NCBI RefSeq assembly: GCF_035582795.1
Contig: NC_134368.1
Coordinates: forward strand, 37,136,501 to 37,200,500
Origin: Mycteria americana
Lineage: Eukaryota > Chordata > Aves > Ciconiiformes > Ciconiidae
Length of the DNA stretch: 64,000 bases
Direction of reading: 5' to 3'
Shown here: positions 1 through 13,754 of the stretch, one piece after another
How the letters are laid out: the number at the start of each line of letters is the position of its first letter
Position numbering within the stretch: the first letter of the stretch is position 1
The notes under the pieces: model-generated
Seen by the model: only the letters and a program-made list of their open reading frames with translations
What the model was told of the DNA's origin: nothing
Database searches by the model: none
Translations under genes and position numbers: made by a program

Positions 1-504
1 AGTAATGACTAGAAGAAACGTTAATCTCTTCGAACAGCAGTTTTTCCTAAAGTAGCACTGCTATTACCTCCTGCCCGACAGGTTTCTCTAGTCACACAAA
101 TTATACTGTGGATCTGTTCCTAAAGTCTTGAACTTTGCAAAATTCTCTGAAATTTTTGTCACATCAAGTGCTACTGAATAAAATCAGCTCCTTCTCCAGT
201 AGCAGCATAGGTAACCTCCACACAAACATTCCTTTTCCTGTAATTTACCTTTTATCTTGATTAGTTAAGGAGTAGAAGGTGGCTAATTCTGCAGGGCTTG
301 TAGTCACTCCACATTAAAGATCACACTTTTACAATTACAGCATATACTCCTATAAACTAACATAGCAGGGACATACCACAGCATTCTGTACCAGTTTTAG
401 TCTCTGAATAGTGTGGATACAGTAATTCACATCCCATGACTGAGACTTGGACAGCAATGACAAAATGCATGTCCAAAAAGAAGGCATGCAATGTCTAAGG
501 GCAC
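1..504. other. Intergenic, nothing recognised
   Basis: AT-rich sequence with only short spurious reading frames. No exon, repeat or RNA gene was recognised. The conserved neighbour SORBS2 should end to the left of this point, so a distal 3' UTR could lie here, but nothing visible shows it. Confidence 0.4.
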
Positions 505-1136
505 CTTCTGCCCAGGTGGCCAAGAAGGCCAATGGCATCCTGGCTTGTATCAAAAATAGTGTGGCCAGCAGCACTAGGGAAGTGATCGTCCCCCTGTACT
601 TGGCACTGGTGAGGCCGCACCTCGAATCCTGTGTTCAGTTTTGGGCCCCCCACTACAAGAGAGACATTGAGGTGCTGGAGCATGTCCAGAGAAGGGCAAC
701 GAAGCTGGTGAAGGGTCTGGAGCAGAAGTCCTATGAGGAGCAGCTGAGGGAACTGGGGTTGTTTAGCCTGGAGAAAAGGAGGCTGAGGGGAGACCTTATC
801 GCTTTCTACAACTACCTGAAAGGAGGTTGTCGAGAGGTGGGGGTCGGTCTCTTCTCCCAGGTAACAAGTGATAGGACAAGAAGAAATGGCCTCAAGTTGC
901 ACCAGGGGAGGTTCAGACTGGATATTAGGAAATTTTACTTCACTGAAAGGGTTATCAAGCACTGGAACAGGCTGCCCAGGGAAGTGGTTGAGTCGCCATC
1001 CCTGGAGGTATTTAAAAGACGTTTGGATGAGGTGCTTAGGGACATGGTGTAGTGGTGGTCTTGGCAGTGTTAGGTTTACGGTTGGACTCGATCTTAAAGG
1101 TCTTTTCCAACCTATACGATTCTGTGATTCTGTAAG
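505..1136 (+). mobile_element. CR1 LINE, 5'-truncated 3' end
   Basis: A non-LTR retrotransposon fragment in + orientation. It keeps the C-terminal end of the CR1 ORF2 polyprotein in one open frame to a stop at 1050-1052: the region after the reverse-transcriptase core with [35 protein letters not shown], and near the end [20 protein letters not shown]. It closes with the CR1 3' UTR and its ATTCTGTG-type octamer repeat at about 1120-1135. The reverse-transcriptase core and everything upstream are missing, which is the usual 5' truncation. The left junction is placed where the homology stops and is good to about 10 bp. The preserved frame suggests a fairly young copy. It cannot move by itself. 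Confidence 0.93.
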
Positions 1137-4100
1137 CAAGATGTACACAGCAGAAGCTGACTGGGTCACATCTGAAACAGAGTCAGCCAACAGCTTCTAA
1201 GGATCTAAAATTACTGCTATTTTCTGAATTACAAGTCAACATACCCCCTCAGAAGAGCTGATGTTACCTCCATCACTTCCACTGCCTGTTTCCCTGATCC
1301 TCATCACCTTACTTCCTCCAGAAGGACTGTCAGGTAGCCTCTTCTCTTCTGTGCATTGCCAATACTTCACTTGTATCACGTAGCCCAGCACAAGAAAAGA
1401 TGTATGGTTAGCTACCACTGGCATACTAAAAGCACTCATACATTTATTTTGGCCTACAGAGACACAGGCACACCTCCCATTTTCAGCCCACGCACCCAGG
1501 AAAAGCATAACGATAGCTGATGCTCTACAGACTCTGCCCTCCCAAGATGTCTGGGCTGGGGAAACTACCCCAACTACTGCAAAGAGTCTCAGACAAACAG
1601 TAATAAAGCCACCAAAAAGCACTCCCATCCCCTTCTACCAGGGCCCACAGGCAAGGCAGCAACACCTGCTTGTTAGTTATGCTATGGGGCAATAAGCTGT
1701 CAGAATGCACATTCATCCCTGTTTATAGCCACTACCAGAGAAAAGCTCATTTGTAAGAATCACCACCAGCCATTGAGAATAATCTAGTGGCAACGTTCAC
1801 ATTTTACCCCTACGGTTTGGAAAGAACAGCAGATAAGTCTCTTGATCCCACTTGATCTCTTCACCATCCCTTTAATAAATATGATAAGCTTTTCTCCAGA
1901 AAAGACAAGGAGGTTAAAGTTTCCCTGTAGCAAAAAAAGATTAAATGATAGCTAAATGCATACAACCGCCGATGAAATCAAGAAATAGGACTAATTATTG
2001 TAGAAATACAAAATGAGACTTTGCTTTTATTAGAGGCAATGCTGCGTGTCTGAAGAGTTATGTTATGGTTCTTGTAGATACATGTCATTGCACACCTAAT
2101 GAAGTATTGTAACTGTTTCCTGAATGCTGCTCTATAATATGGATCATGAAAGAGATTTCATAATACTAACAATTTCTATGTGTTATTTCTCAGGTAATGT
2201 TGAATGGCAAGCACATCAGAGAACTGTTTAACAGCTACCTTACATTGTTTAAAAAATTATTTAAGTGTTGGCATGTTAATTTATGAAGCATACTGGACTT
2301 ATCTGCTGGCACAGAGCCTTGCTAACTTCATTCCAACTTTACTCTTTTGGAATGAGCTTATTCAGTTTCCAGTGCCAAAATGGGCTTTAACTTTAAACCA
2401 AATAAGGCATCAGCTTGCCAGATTTGGAGGTGACATTTGACTGTAGCTATTAAAGGGAGCAGAACCACTGACGGGTGAATGAGCTGAAAAGAAAAACAAC
2501 TCCTTCCTCACAGTCAGCTCTAAGATTTTCCATCAGAACTTCTACAGGCTGTCGGAACAGAAGGGCAAACCCTTTTCCATACACAACAGGAAAACACATC
2601 CTCTCAGAAAACATCCAACTCTCATGAAAGTAATTAAGCGTGAAATTTGAGAAGTGCCGCAATTAAACACAAAATTTGAAGTGCTTTGCAACTTACTTTT
2701 TGGCTAGGAACCATAATTAAAATATGAGCTGACATTACATCAGGCTCACAAAGAAACCAATAAAGGACAACAAATTCCTTCCCTAGTCATGACAATATCT
2801 AACCCCTGTAAAATAGACAAAGGCACAGCAGAAATACTATGGCAGAAGCAACACTTCAGGTAACCAATGCACTAATCAGAATCTTAGCAACACGGATGGA
2901 AAGTCAATACATGCATATGTCAGTTTGCAAACAAGTTGTAGATGTGAGTTTTCAAAATGAAGGTGAACACTACTTCAATGCCTTAATGCGACTTAAGCAT
3001 CTCATTCCATTCAAAATGCTCTTTAGGTTTTTTTGAAACACCAGTCATTATTTTATATATGCCCCCAACTCCTCCTTTACATTCTTTGAAAATTAAAAGG
3101 AAAACAAGAAAAATCAGTGCACAAATTCCAGATAAGATGAAAACTCAAAAGAAAACACACACATCTGTAATTAGTGAAACAAGTTTTTTAAAATAGAATA
3201 TTCCAGTTTCTACTTTCAACTTGCTTAGAAGTTTATGAAACAGTTCTGAAATATACCATTTCAGTAAAAAAAAAATTACTTTTCACATATTTGCTTGTTG
3301 ATTTAGATTAGGTCCTTAATGTTACTCTTAATGTTCCAGACTCTAAGATACCTACACCCCACTTGCTAAGTAGGAAGCTTCTTGGAGAAGGTGAGTAGGC
3401 TTAAATCTTCAGTTTCTGCAGTATTTTCAAAACAAATTTATCACCCTTGAAAGATTAATGAGAAGAAAAAAAAAAAAAATACAAGACAGGACATTCCTGG
3501 CTTCCTGAGCCTGCAGACAGAAAATTTAAGAAGATGCTTATCAGTTGCATTTTGCGACTCAGAACCTAAACAGCAGGGAAAAGTACCAGAGCTATGTGAA
3601 AATGACAACTGAAAGCTTAAAATGAGAGGACAGCTGAGCCAAATCACTGTTTCAAAACAAGTACTAAGCTGGGGCGGGTGGGGAGGGGTTGTAGGAATGT
3701 CCTTCTCCACCTCACATCTATTTCCAGCCTAGAAATTTCTAACGGCTGGGAGAGGGGTACAGTACCAGAGCCCCACTCCTCCTCTCTTTGCCAGGTGCAT
3801 GAGAAGAATACCAGAGCTGCTTGTCATGCCAGCTAGGAAAAGGAAAAAGGATTTCTCCTTTGCCAGGAAAATCTAAGGGTACTGCTAATTTATCAGACAT
3901 CCACTAACCGAAAGCTGATACGAAAAGTTCACTGGGATCCAAGTTATTAACCATTCCTGCCTCCTGACTGTGAAATTAGGAAAAACTTCAAACTGTACAT
4001 AAACAGCCATATCTTATTGCTTTGGGAAACTGTTTCAAAATAAGTAGCATTTATTATAAGAAGATTTCCCATATACCCGTGTGTTTTGAAATAGAAAACA

Positions 4101-7100
4101 GGCTGTGCAGTAGGGAATACTCTGGCCTTTCACCTCTGGAGAGCCAGTTTAAGTACACGCTGTTCCACATGTGCAAGTGATTTTCAAGCTCCATTTGGTA
4201 TCCTAAGCTGTTACCGTCTGAACTTCACAAACAGTGGCCTAGTCCAGTACAGTTTATCATGACAGAGACTAAGCTCTGAAATGGAACAGGAGACTTATGG
4301 CTTAAAATGCACGCTCTGAAGAGGTTTTTTTGTTTCTGCCTCTACCAGGGTTTATTCTGGTTCTGCAGCCTCCAACAGAGCACGGCATGAGTTTACAGAA
4401 GGATGGATCGGTGTTAAACATGTGCTACTTATAACATATTTTTGAACTCTCAGTCTGCCAAATTGTCCGGAAAACAACATTTCCTTCCATCAAGGCAGGG
4501 ATGCACAGGGAGAGAAAATAGAAAACCGACATCCAAAATATTCTGACATGAGTTAGGAAGTGCATCTTTTGGTAACACCAGGGGAAAATGATGCCGTGCT
4601 GCAGGCACAGGGGTTTGATTGTCCTAAGCTAGTGTGGTGGCATGGTATGCAATGATGAATTTGTATACCGTGCTACTACTCTGATACCTAATTTGTGCCC
4701 CAGTCCCCCAAATCTCAAAAACTTGAGTGATATGAAGAAAGTTCACACAGTTTACCCCTCCCCAACCCCCGGTTCAGTTAAAAAAAAAAAAAGAAGAGTG
4801 GCTGTACTCTTTCAGATTGCATTGGGTAGAAAGATAACGTTTGGCACAAAAATCAAATGAAATACCAATCTAGAGAGCAAGAGCCTGCTTCAAACATTAT
4901 GGTTAGTCATACTACAAACCAAAAGATTATATTATGATTCTGAGAAAGCTACTTTATATATAAATTCATAGACAGCCATTAAGTCAGAGGATGTATATCT
5001 GCAGGTAGGAAAAGTTGTAACACCAATGATCTTATAGTGTAACAAAACAAGAAAAGCTATTAGAAGTAATTGTTTTCTTATATGGAAGTTTCAGTGGAAC
5101 AAGAAAAAAAAACCAACTTAAAATATCATACATATTTACAAAAATCCATTTTCATAGCTAGAACTATTATGAAAGCCAACATGATGAGCAGAGAGAGCTG
5201 TAGCTAGATACGTAGTTTGAAATCTGTACTGTCATTATCTTAGAAGACCCATCTTACTCAGTTTCTTATTGTTTCATTACAATGAATCTTTAATTTCAAG
5301 ATTTGCTTATTTAGAAGCTGCTCAGTATGTCTAGCAAAGCCTGTCCCAGGATGATATTCTTATATGTAAGTTGCCTTAAAACCAGAGAGAGGAAAAGTAA
5401 ATAGCCTTTATTTCACTGACGGGAGTATACCTTTATTAAGTGGGTAAAAGGTTCTAGCCTCAATCCAGCTCAGCTGGTCATCTTGGTCTGGTATGAAAAA
5501 ACAGAAGAGCTTTAGGGAGATAAAACAAAAAAAATGTACATATACTCTGTTAATGGGTGAAGTACTTTGTTAAAGGCAGTCACTGAAAAGAAACTAGGAA
5601 ACAGCCTTATATCACAAGCATCAATTCAGTATTGCCTTTAAAATATTTTTTTTTGAGACATATAGGGAAAAAAAAGTGTAAATAGACTTAAAGCTCAACC
5701 TGTGATACACAAATAAAACAGGATCCAGCAACTGGTGTCTGGAACAACAGCACCTTGGAGAGCAAGTCACCCTTCCAGTAAACCAGGCAGGAAAAAAAAA
5801 AGAAAAAAAGAAAAAAAAAAAAATCTTTGATCCAGAGCTCAGTCTCATATAAGCATATGACTTCCACTGAAATTAAGAGCAATGACCTGCCTAGAAAAAG
5901 GTTAAGCCTGTCCTCCCCGTCCATGTATGTAACAAGATTAGAAGGGACACATAAGCAGATCTCAGTATAATAGAGAGACATAAACAAACTTCACAGACAC
6001 TTAAGCAATCCCAAATTATTTTCACCAACTAACAGCTGTCCCTAAATGATCACCCCATTGTTACTTCACCAGCAGCCAAAACACTTAGCAGGATTTAAAA
6101 TTACAGGATTTCTAAAATAAATAAACAAATAAATGTAAGCCTATGTATTAAGATATGAGCCAATAACTTACTAACAGGAATTTCGAAGAAACCTCCCAAG
6201 TGAGCAAGTTATTATACTGTATCTGTATACAAACAAGTATCTGATTTTTTGATACTGGAAACTCAGAGTCTGATCATGGGTTTGACATGATACAGAAATT
6301 CAATAGAAAAAGATTCAGAAATATAAGAAGTGCCCTGAAGGATCCACTATTTGAGATTGCCAGTACTCAATGAAAAAGAAAACGCAAATTGCACATGAAG
6401 GAACTCTAAATGAATATATCTAATATGCTATGTGTTCCCAGCTACAAATCAAAAGTCATCACAGGATTCACTAGGAAAAGAGAGGGAAAAATGGTACCAA
6501 ACACAAGAGTGTTTTCACTCAAAACAGGTATCAGGGATGAAGAAAAAGGTAAGAAACTGAAGTACTACTTAGTGATAAATTATGGCCTTGAACACACAAT
6601 GTAGTCCGGCAGGACGAACCACATAGAGCGTCAATATATTGAAGGCATATATTGAATCGACTTCAAAACATGTCGTAACATCAGAGTATATGTTCTGCTC
6701 AGAGAGTTTTTTTTCTCAGCTTCAAAACATAAAAAATATTTAAGCTACCAAGATTAATATACTCCTGAACTACATATCTGCCTTGCCTTATTTCTTTAAA
6801 TGTGCCCATCTTCCTTCACATCCCTAATGTAAGCTGTGCCCCCACAAGCTCATGACAACTGTCACACTGCAAACTCTTTGTGATACAGATATGTTTTCCA
6901 ATAGTTTTCTTTGAAACAGTTACTACCGTTTATTTTATTCCAATGAGGATATCAAATATACTCTAATGATAGAGAAGGTCTTTGAAATATTCTGGACACG
7001 AACACAAATACAAAAACCCATGATGAACACTACTATCTACTAGCAAGCCACAAATAAAGGACAAACACCAGAAAAAAATTCTGAGGCTAACCTTCATAGT

Positions 7101-8280
7101 ACAAACAAACAAACAAAAATCCCCATACCATTAAAAAAAATACCACGACTCCCACCAACACTCAGGATATCTTACTGAGAAGGACTTCAATTATATAGAC
7201 ATTAGCAGTAGACACCGATAAGGACATTCAACAACTCAGAGTAAGAGGTGGAAGCCAATTTCATATTGAAATCACAGATAAATTACCCATATCAGAAGTT
7301 ATATGAATGGCATGAATCTGCATTTTATTTTTCCATTCCTTACTGCTCTTTCTTGTTCATCAGAGACTCTTCTAAGCAGGCTACAAATAGTAAGAAAGGA
7401 AAGAGTATGGAGTGAACAAAAGTGGGTTATTACGCAAAAAATATATATCCTCATGAGTTTTTATTCTTTCCAAGCTCTCACTGACTTGCTGTTGACTCAT
7501 TTGGGGGAGGGGGAAAATAAATAAAAGAAAAAAAAAAACTTGAAAAAAAATAAAAATCCTGCCTGATGAGGGCTGTAGATACTATCCTGGAATAGGCCAA
7601 ACTCTGGGCAAAGAAATGCTTGAAGAACATTACCCATGCACATATTCACTTTGCTAATATCACATATAAAGAGAAATCTGTAACAACATGATAAGAAAGT
7701 GAGTGAACATGTACACCATCACTGAAAAATCCTCCCTCTCTTTTTGAAGAAAATCTAATGGATATGGAAGTCAGAATAAAGCTGATCAAGCTGACGCAAG
7801 AAAACCAAAAGGAATGCAAAGTATTTATTCAGTAACACCAACAACCAACAGAAGGTATCTGCAACTACCTTAAAAAAACCTAAGCTTTCTGCAAAGAGAA
7901 GAGACATCATCAACTAATACTGCATTTCTCTTCCTCAGTATGAGAAATATGCATGACATCAGTCCAGATTTTTCAAGCCATTAGAGTTGGTGCATGCCGT
8001 GGTCTCAAGTGACTGTAGCCAAAAAACTCAGCTGAAGGGCGGGAAGGACTTTGTAGTTCCATAAACTATTACATTACAAATAAGACAAGATGTAAAACAA
8101 GAGCTCGAGAAGGAAATCTCCTTATCAGTATTTCTGTTTACATGAAACAGAATCGCGTACAAAGTCAGAGCAGTGCATTGCATAGTTGAAACAAGCACCA
8201 GCAACGTAATCAGCATGATATCAAACCAGCAACAGGGTTGCTTTAAGAAACCAGGACACGGCATCCTGAAGCTGACTGAT
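1137..8280. other. Intergenic region upstream of PDLIM3
   Basis: About 7 kb, mostly AT-rich. It contains A- or T-rich runs (near 3463-3479 and 5793-5822) and short CAAA and AAAT microsatellites (about 7103-7119 and 6114-6135). Reading frames up to 130 codons occur, for example on the - strand at 1236-1628, but none has recognisable homology or flanking splice signals. I see no gene. Distal PDLIM3 regulatory elements could lie here but are not demonstrated. Confidence 0.5.
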
Positions 8281-8601
8281 TGTCGGGCCGAGGGGAACGC
8301 TGAAGCGGCAGATAAAGCTGATGTATTTGCTGTAAACTTTCCAGCATTCAGGCTTTATTTGTCCGAGTTCGATACTCCCCTCTGTGGGTGGAGAAGCCGA
8401 GGGACTGGCTGACGTCACCCCAAGAGCACGGATAAAGTGCAGTGCCCGCAGCTGTGGCACGCGTAAAACTTCCCAAGAGGTACACAAGGTCGGCTGCCCT
8501 GTCCGGCAGGTGCTCCACTGACAGCACCCTTCCTCTTATAGCTCGGCTCCTCACACAGACCTAAGGAAAAAAGAACAGTAACCAAGAAAAACCTGTCCAG
8601 A
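8281..8601 (+). promoter_or_regulatory. PDLIM3: PDLIM3 proximal promoter and 5' UTR
   Basis: This stretch is richer in G+C and CpG than its flanks and ends at the PDLIM3 start codon. It holds a perfect CRE palindrome (8410-8417), a CACCC-type element on the reverse strand (about 8385-8392), a CAGCTG E-box (8449-8454) and a weak TATA-like TTATAG (8536-8541). Initiation near 8565 would leave a 5' UTR of roughly 35-40 nt. The initiation site is inferred. E-boxes and CACCC elements are common in muscle promoters, which fits the known expression of this gene. Confidence 0.55.
8410..8417 (+). promoter_or_regulatory. CRE palindrome TGACGTCA
   Basis: A full, uninterrupted 8-bp cAMP-response-element palindrome 185 bp before the PDLIM3 ATG. 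This is the position expected for a working CREB/ATF site. Occupancy is inferred, not shown. Confidence 0.6.
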
Positions 8602-8694
8602 ATGCCACAAAACGTTATTCTCCAAGGACCAGCACCCTGGGGATTCAGGCTCTCAGGAGGGATAGATTTTAACCAACCCTTAATCATAACCAGG
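8602..8694 (+). CDS. PDLIM3: PDLIM3 exon 1 (start of PDZ domain)
   Basis: First coding exon of PDLIM3 (ALP, actinin-associated LIM protein), an adaptor that binds alpha-actinin at Z-discs and stress fibres. It encodes residues 1-31, beginning [16 protein letters not shown]12-W13-G14-F15 is the carboxylate-binding loop typical of PDLIM/Enigma-family PDZ domains, followed by [11 protein letters not shown]. The ATG at 8602 is the conserved family start. The exon ends in phase 0 at AGG followed by the donor gtatgt. Near-identity to vertebrate ALP makes the call secure. Confidence 0.97.
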
Positions 8695-10059
8695 GTATGT
8701 ACTCTTTCCATTTCCTTTCTATTTATTACATTTATTAGTTATTGCAGATTTTTGCCCTTTACTTTTCTGGAGTTCAGAGGTGCAGATGAAGCTGTGCGTA
8801 GATTAGCAAGTAGCTGCTAGTTCTGAGGAGAGCCAGCTGAATGCTAACACTTTTTACAAGTTTTGCGTGACATGTTTCTGGGATTGCTTTATTGGTCTAA
8901 GAGACTTGAACTGCATTTCTACTTATGCCTCAAAAACTGAATTCAAGTGCCTTGGCGGCAGAAAAACTCTGGCATGATTTCCCCAAGCATTCAGATGAGA
9001 AAATTAGTTTTGAGCCTACTAAAGGCCAGACCCCACTTTTATCATTTTCACAACTAGCCTCTGTGATCACCGGGGGAGAAGACTACTTGGCAGCAGCTCC
9101 TCACGTCTGGAAGTTTGTGCTTTGCAAACTCTGTGCCAACTTTAGAAGATTAATCTGACTCTGATTTAATTAAATCAAGTTCTGGTTATTGCCAGCAAAG
9201 GCAACAGCACCCGTTTTTACATATGTAAAGGTTTTCACTTTCATAAATGTTAAATCGGTGAATTATTAGAAAGTCACCCAGCCCTGAATATGAAGGAGAG
9301 AGTTCTTTGGTGTTTTCTGCCATATTGAGAAACAGACAATTTACCTTACCCCCCTAGTAACAGGAAAGAATCCGAGCCTTTATTTTTTCATGGATTTCAA
9401 GCTATTAATTGCAATTTATTTAAGAAACCAGTTAATTGATGAATGGAGCATATAAAACACCATCAGCTGCCCTGCATCTACAGACATAGATCTACTCAAA
9501 AGACAGGATATGTATTTTGATAATTTGTATATTTTGAAAATCATGTTCAATGCACATCAGACTAGAATTAGTTCTCCTTATATTTTTGCTGCTTTTCAGA
9601 ACCTCAGACATACCAAGTGTGTGTCCCATGAGCCTCCAAATCACCAATGCTTTTTTTTGGGTTTTTGTTTGTTTTTTTTTTTTTAAAAAGCCCTGCACTA
9701 TGACTCAATATATACACTATGCCTGGTATCAAATAAACATCAAGAGCCTTGAAGGATAGATACTGGTGATGCCTTGCAGTAAATATGCTTCTAAACAAGA
9801 GTCTGTAGAAAGTTTAAGGACCAACCTTTCACATATTACACTAGTAAAAATTAATTTCATTTAATCACTTATTCCAGATTTATATAAGCATAAAAGATTT
9901 TACTTATTTTAAACAAAAGTAAGCCAGAACACAATTATTTGACTGTATGTACCTTCATAACAAATACTCGTAGGACATAGCAAAACCTTTGGAGAAACAA
10001 GACAAAACACTTTGAATGAAAAAAGAAAAAAATCTCTGGATGTTTTGGGGCCTTCATTG

Positions 10060-10069
10060 CCTTTTATGG
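10060..10069. promoter_or_regulatory. CArG box in PDLIM3 intron 1
   Basis: CCTTTTATGG fits the SRF-binding consensus CC(A/T)6GG exactly. It lies 1.4 kb into intron 1 of a gene expressed in striated and smooth muscle. About four such matches are expected by chance in 64 kb, so function is only a possibility. Confidence 0.35.
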
Positions 10070-10902
10070 GCCTCCAAAAGAAAAATAGTTTCCATTATCT
10101 CTAATGAAAAATATTTTAGCGGTGTCTGGTTTGTATTTTCTTTGTGTTTAGATTAAGTGCAATGAAGTTTAAAACTGCAATAACAAAGGATGTTACTATA
10201 AATGTAACTTTCTAAAGAATAAATGATTTTGCAATTGACTCATACCTACCAAATGCCTCACAAGACATAAGCCATTGGTTTCTAGCATAGTATAAAAATG
10301 CTCAAAATCACGTTTCAAGTAGAACTACGAAATAAAATATATATGGGGAAAAATGACATTTAAATTTGCTTAGCTCAGTTTCAAGAATATTAACGGTAGG
10401 TTTGTTTAAAATCAATATTTTTGTTGCTGCAGCACACATTTAGAAGAATCCCTAAATAAGTATTCATGCAGTGCCCCTCAAGAAGTAGTGAATATTTTGC
10501 AAGTTTCATATGCGTTGCTTTTTGGGGCCTAGGTATTCCTTTTGTAAAAGGTATCACCAGCCGCCCACTCACATTTGGCTTAACTGTCCTGACAAGCAAA
10601 AAAATTATTAGCCATGAAAACAATAAATGGAAATTATTTTTAAACACAATTTTGAATAACATAATTGGACAGGTGTTAAGTTCAGTTGGATATAGTCCTT
10701 GTTCAACAAGAGAAAGCTTTTACCAGGACTTGTCAAGAGAGACAGACAACATAAGAGATCATCATCCACCTGTCTAAAGAACAGATGTCACCTCAAAAGC
10801 CCATCTGCGACTTCCCAAGCAAGGCAATTCTCTTGACTGTTTCAAGCACATGCAAAAGCCACAGATCATGATCACTGGGAGGGCAGGAAGAACAGGAGGG
10901 GA

Positions 10903-10912
10903 CTAAAAATAG
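10903..10912. promoter_or_regulatory. MEF2 consensus site in PDLIM3 intron 1
   Basis: CTAAAAATAG fits the MEF2 consensus YTAWWWWTAR exactly. It is about 0.8 kb downstream of the CArG box in the same intron. The pairing suits a muscle enhancer but could be chance. Confidence 0.35.
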
Positions 10913-13754
10913 ACATATTCAGATTCTATTAGGGTCAGAAACAAAGAATTAACTAGAAACAATGAAAACATTTCTTGAAATCCTTGGAACTTTACTTGGA
11001 ACACAGATACAAAGAAAGTACATCAATGAAACTGATCAAAACCCTAGTCTTAATGAAACGGAATAATTTCAGTTTATTCTGACCAGAAGATAACATTTTG
11101 GGTTAAGTGTTTAGAGGAATGCAAACCTAGAATTTAAGTCATATTGAATAAAGCATTACAGAAACAATTAAAACTTGTAGAGGTTGGAGGGAATGGCAAA
11201 ATATTAGCAACTCTAGATTTAAATTCTATTTTAATATAGACCTTTACAGATCACAATGCAAGTATTTATGTTAACTGAACTTTATATTTAGCCACTCTGT
11301 CTGCAGACATTCATCATTCTCTTCAGAAAACACAGAGCCTGAAATATTTATGAAGGAGTGCCATGACGAGCTTCACAAGTCTATTAACAGATGCAGAGAG
11401 GTTTTCCTCAAAGTTTCATAGGAGACATTGCCCCTCATGTGGTTAAATAGTTATCTAGTCTCTGACAACATCGGAACGTTCAACACATATCCTTGCATTT
11501 ATCCAAATTTGAGCTACCCAGGATACAGGAGCAACAGCCGTGCCATACAGACGTGTCCTGAAGAGCAAGGCAAAAATTTTCCCAAAGCACCAGTAGAATC
11601 TACCTCATGCAGCAGGGGTGAGCAAACAACAAACACTACAGTGATAATATGATTCTAAGCGTTCACAATACACATTTAATGCATCACCAATAAGTTCCTT
11701 AAGAAGCAGTATCACTCTGATTACCGAGGTACCGACAATATCAATATTATACCCATGATATGGTATGATCTTGCAATGCACAACCTGGTCCCTCGCTATA
11801 AAATGTAGGCTGCAGTACTTTTGTCTGCCCCTCTTCCCCACAAGCAACAGTCAAGATTCCCCCCTGAAATACTGAGGAGAGAGAAGAGCTGGCACCTGGC
11901 CGTATTCCTCCTACCCCATCCTAGTGGCAGATCTCCAGCTCCTTCCATCAAACCCAGGAAGAGCAGATGAGGGAAAGGACTATACAAGGGCAGGTAGTTC
12001 TGCACCCCAGAAGGCCTGGGCAAGTAGAGCTCAGCACCCCCATCAAGGCGTTAAGGCGCAAAAGACAAGTCCCAGAAGCCTGGCAATAATTCAGCTAAGG
12101 AATAGGAAATACAGACTGCTGCCCCTTTCCCTCCTTGCTCCCACCAAACAATGGTAACTCCATCCAACCATACAGTGGTATCACTGCAGCTGGTGACAAC
12201 ACGTTAAGAAAATCCAAGGGATTGTGCATTATTACCAGCAACACAGAGCGGGTTAGGTCCTGCTAGCAGCACAGCTGCAGGGGAACGTAGCTAGACAGAT
12301 ATGCTACTTTATAAGGCAGGGTCATTATCTCAGTACGTTACTGAGGTACGCCTCAGATATAGCAGATGATTTGTTGTGGCATGTAAAAAGCATAATCTAC
12401 CAAGTTATCTATATAAGGGTTATTCAAGCAAGCTTACTCTTGAGAGGGAACCAAGAATGGCTGCTTTTGCCCATTTTGGGTATTAGAGCATCAATAGTCA
12501 CACTCGAACGCTAGGACTCCTGCTGCAGTTTGTCATTCCATGCATGTCCACAACATGCTAAGCAAAGTCAGGAGCCATTCCAGGTTAAAGGGAGAAGCAT
12601 TACCATACCTCTACCCCTGTCCTACTACAGTAATGGAAGCGGTCTCAGTGTAGTTCATTTACACTTACAGCTGTTGAAGTCTGAGAAACAGAACATTTTG
12701 GAGACTCCAGACTTAGAATTTATAAGCAGCTTCCTCAATTCATACTCAGACAGATTGTTCAGGCACCTTAACACTTTGTTAAGCACACAATACATGAGTC
12801 CATTCTTTTAGAGGGTGAGGGAGTAAAAGGCTCCAGCTGTCCACAAGCACCCATTTGGAAAGTTTGCCTGACTAGATAATAGCACATGCACTGCAAGTTG
12901 TTACAGTGACATCAAAATTAAGTTTACATGCTGGAATGCAGAAAAAAGCCCACAAAACAAACTCTAAGTTCTTTGAGCATTCAGACCCACCTAAGAGAGA
13001 TGGACAGCTGAAAAGAGGAGAGACTTACTCTATTTGGTTCATTTTTGCCATTGCTTTGACACTAATACAGTGCAACACATATCAGAAAGAATATTTCTAT
13101 TTGACTTTTATGCTGACAGTTAGTACTGTCACCTTCAGAGGCAGCAAGGCCGTCAGGTTCACCATAGCTGGGGTTCAGAACATACTGTAGGTATACTGGG
13201 CAGCTTACTCTCTTCCTCTGCTGGAAAATTGGGAAATGTCAGAATTGAAGAACACCTCCATAGCATGTTTTCCAGTCCTCCATAACACTTACTTACTTTT
13301 AATAATTGAGATGGCACTTGCTTTGGCCATAGCAGAACCTATGGTGAGATAAATTCTCTCTAATAGCTTTTTTACTCCATACATGGCACAGGTCAGAGAA
13401 CTGCTCTTGTAAATAAGACTATATTAGTATTTTTGTCCTTCACACTGGGATTCATTTACTTAAAAATAAGCAGCTAGTGTTATTTTCAGATGAATCAACC
13501 TGTCCCCTTTGTTCTGCTGTTCCAGAAGAGCTGAATTCCAGAAGCTTGTGTACTACATCCATCGATTTCATGTTGCTGTCTTGGTTATCAAAGGTCACCT
13601 AAAATGGCAATACACACCTAAGGGACCTAAATCCCACTCAGTGCCCAAAGACTTGTTTAAATGCTGTGGTGGTATGAGGAGTCACCCGTTTGCAAATAAA
13701 GGCCTGCAATCCTAGAACAAGCTTTAGTAGCATCTAAGGTCACGGCCTCTCTAC

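Noticed and set aside
495-1190. Reverse-strand 231-codon frame over the first CR1
   Set aside because: It is the antisense shadow of the CR1 ORF2 fragment, which reads on the + strand and ends with the CR1 3' repeats.
1236-1628. 130-codon reverse-strand frame upstream of PDLIM3
   Set aside because: No recognisable domain, no splice context, and nothing known at this place in the conserved gene order.
5793-5822. A-rich run considered as a retrotransposon poly(A) tail
   Set aside because: No recognisable element precedes it on either strand and no target duplication was found. Treated as low-complexity sequence.
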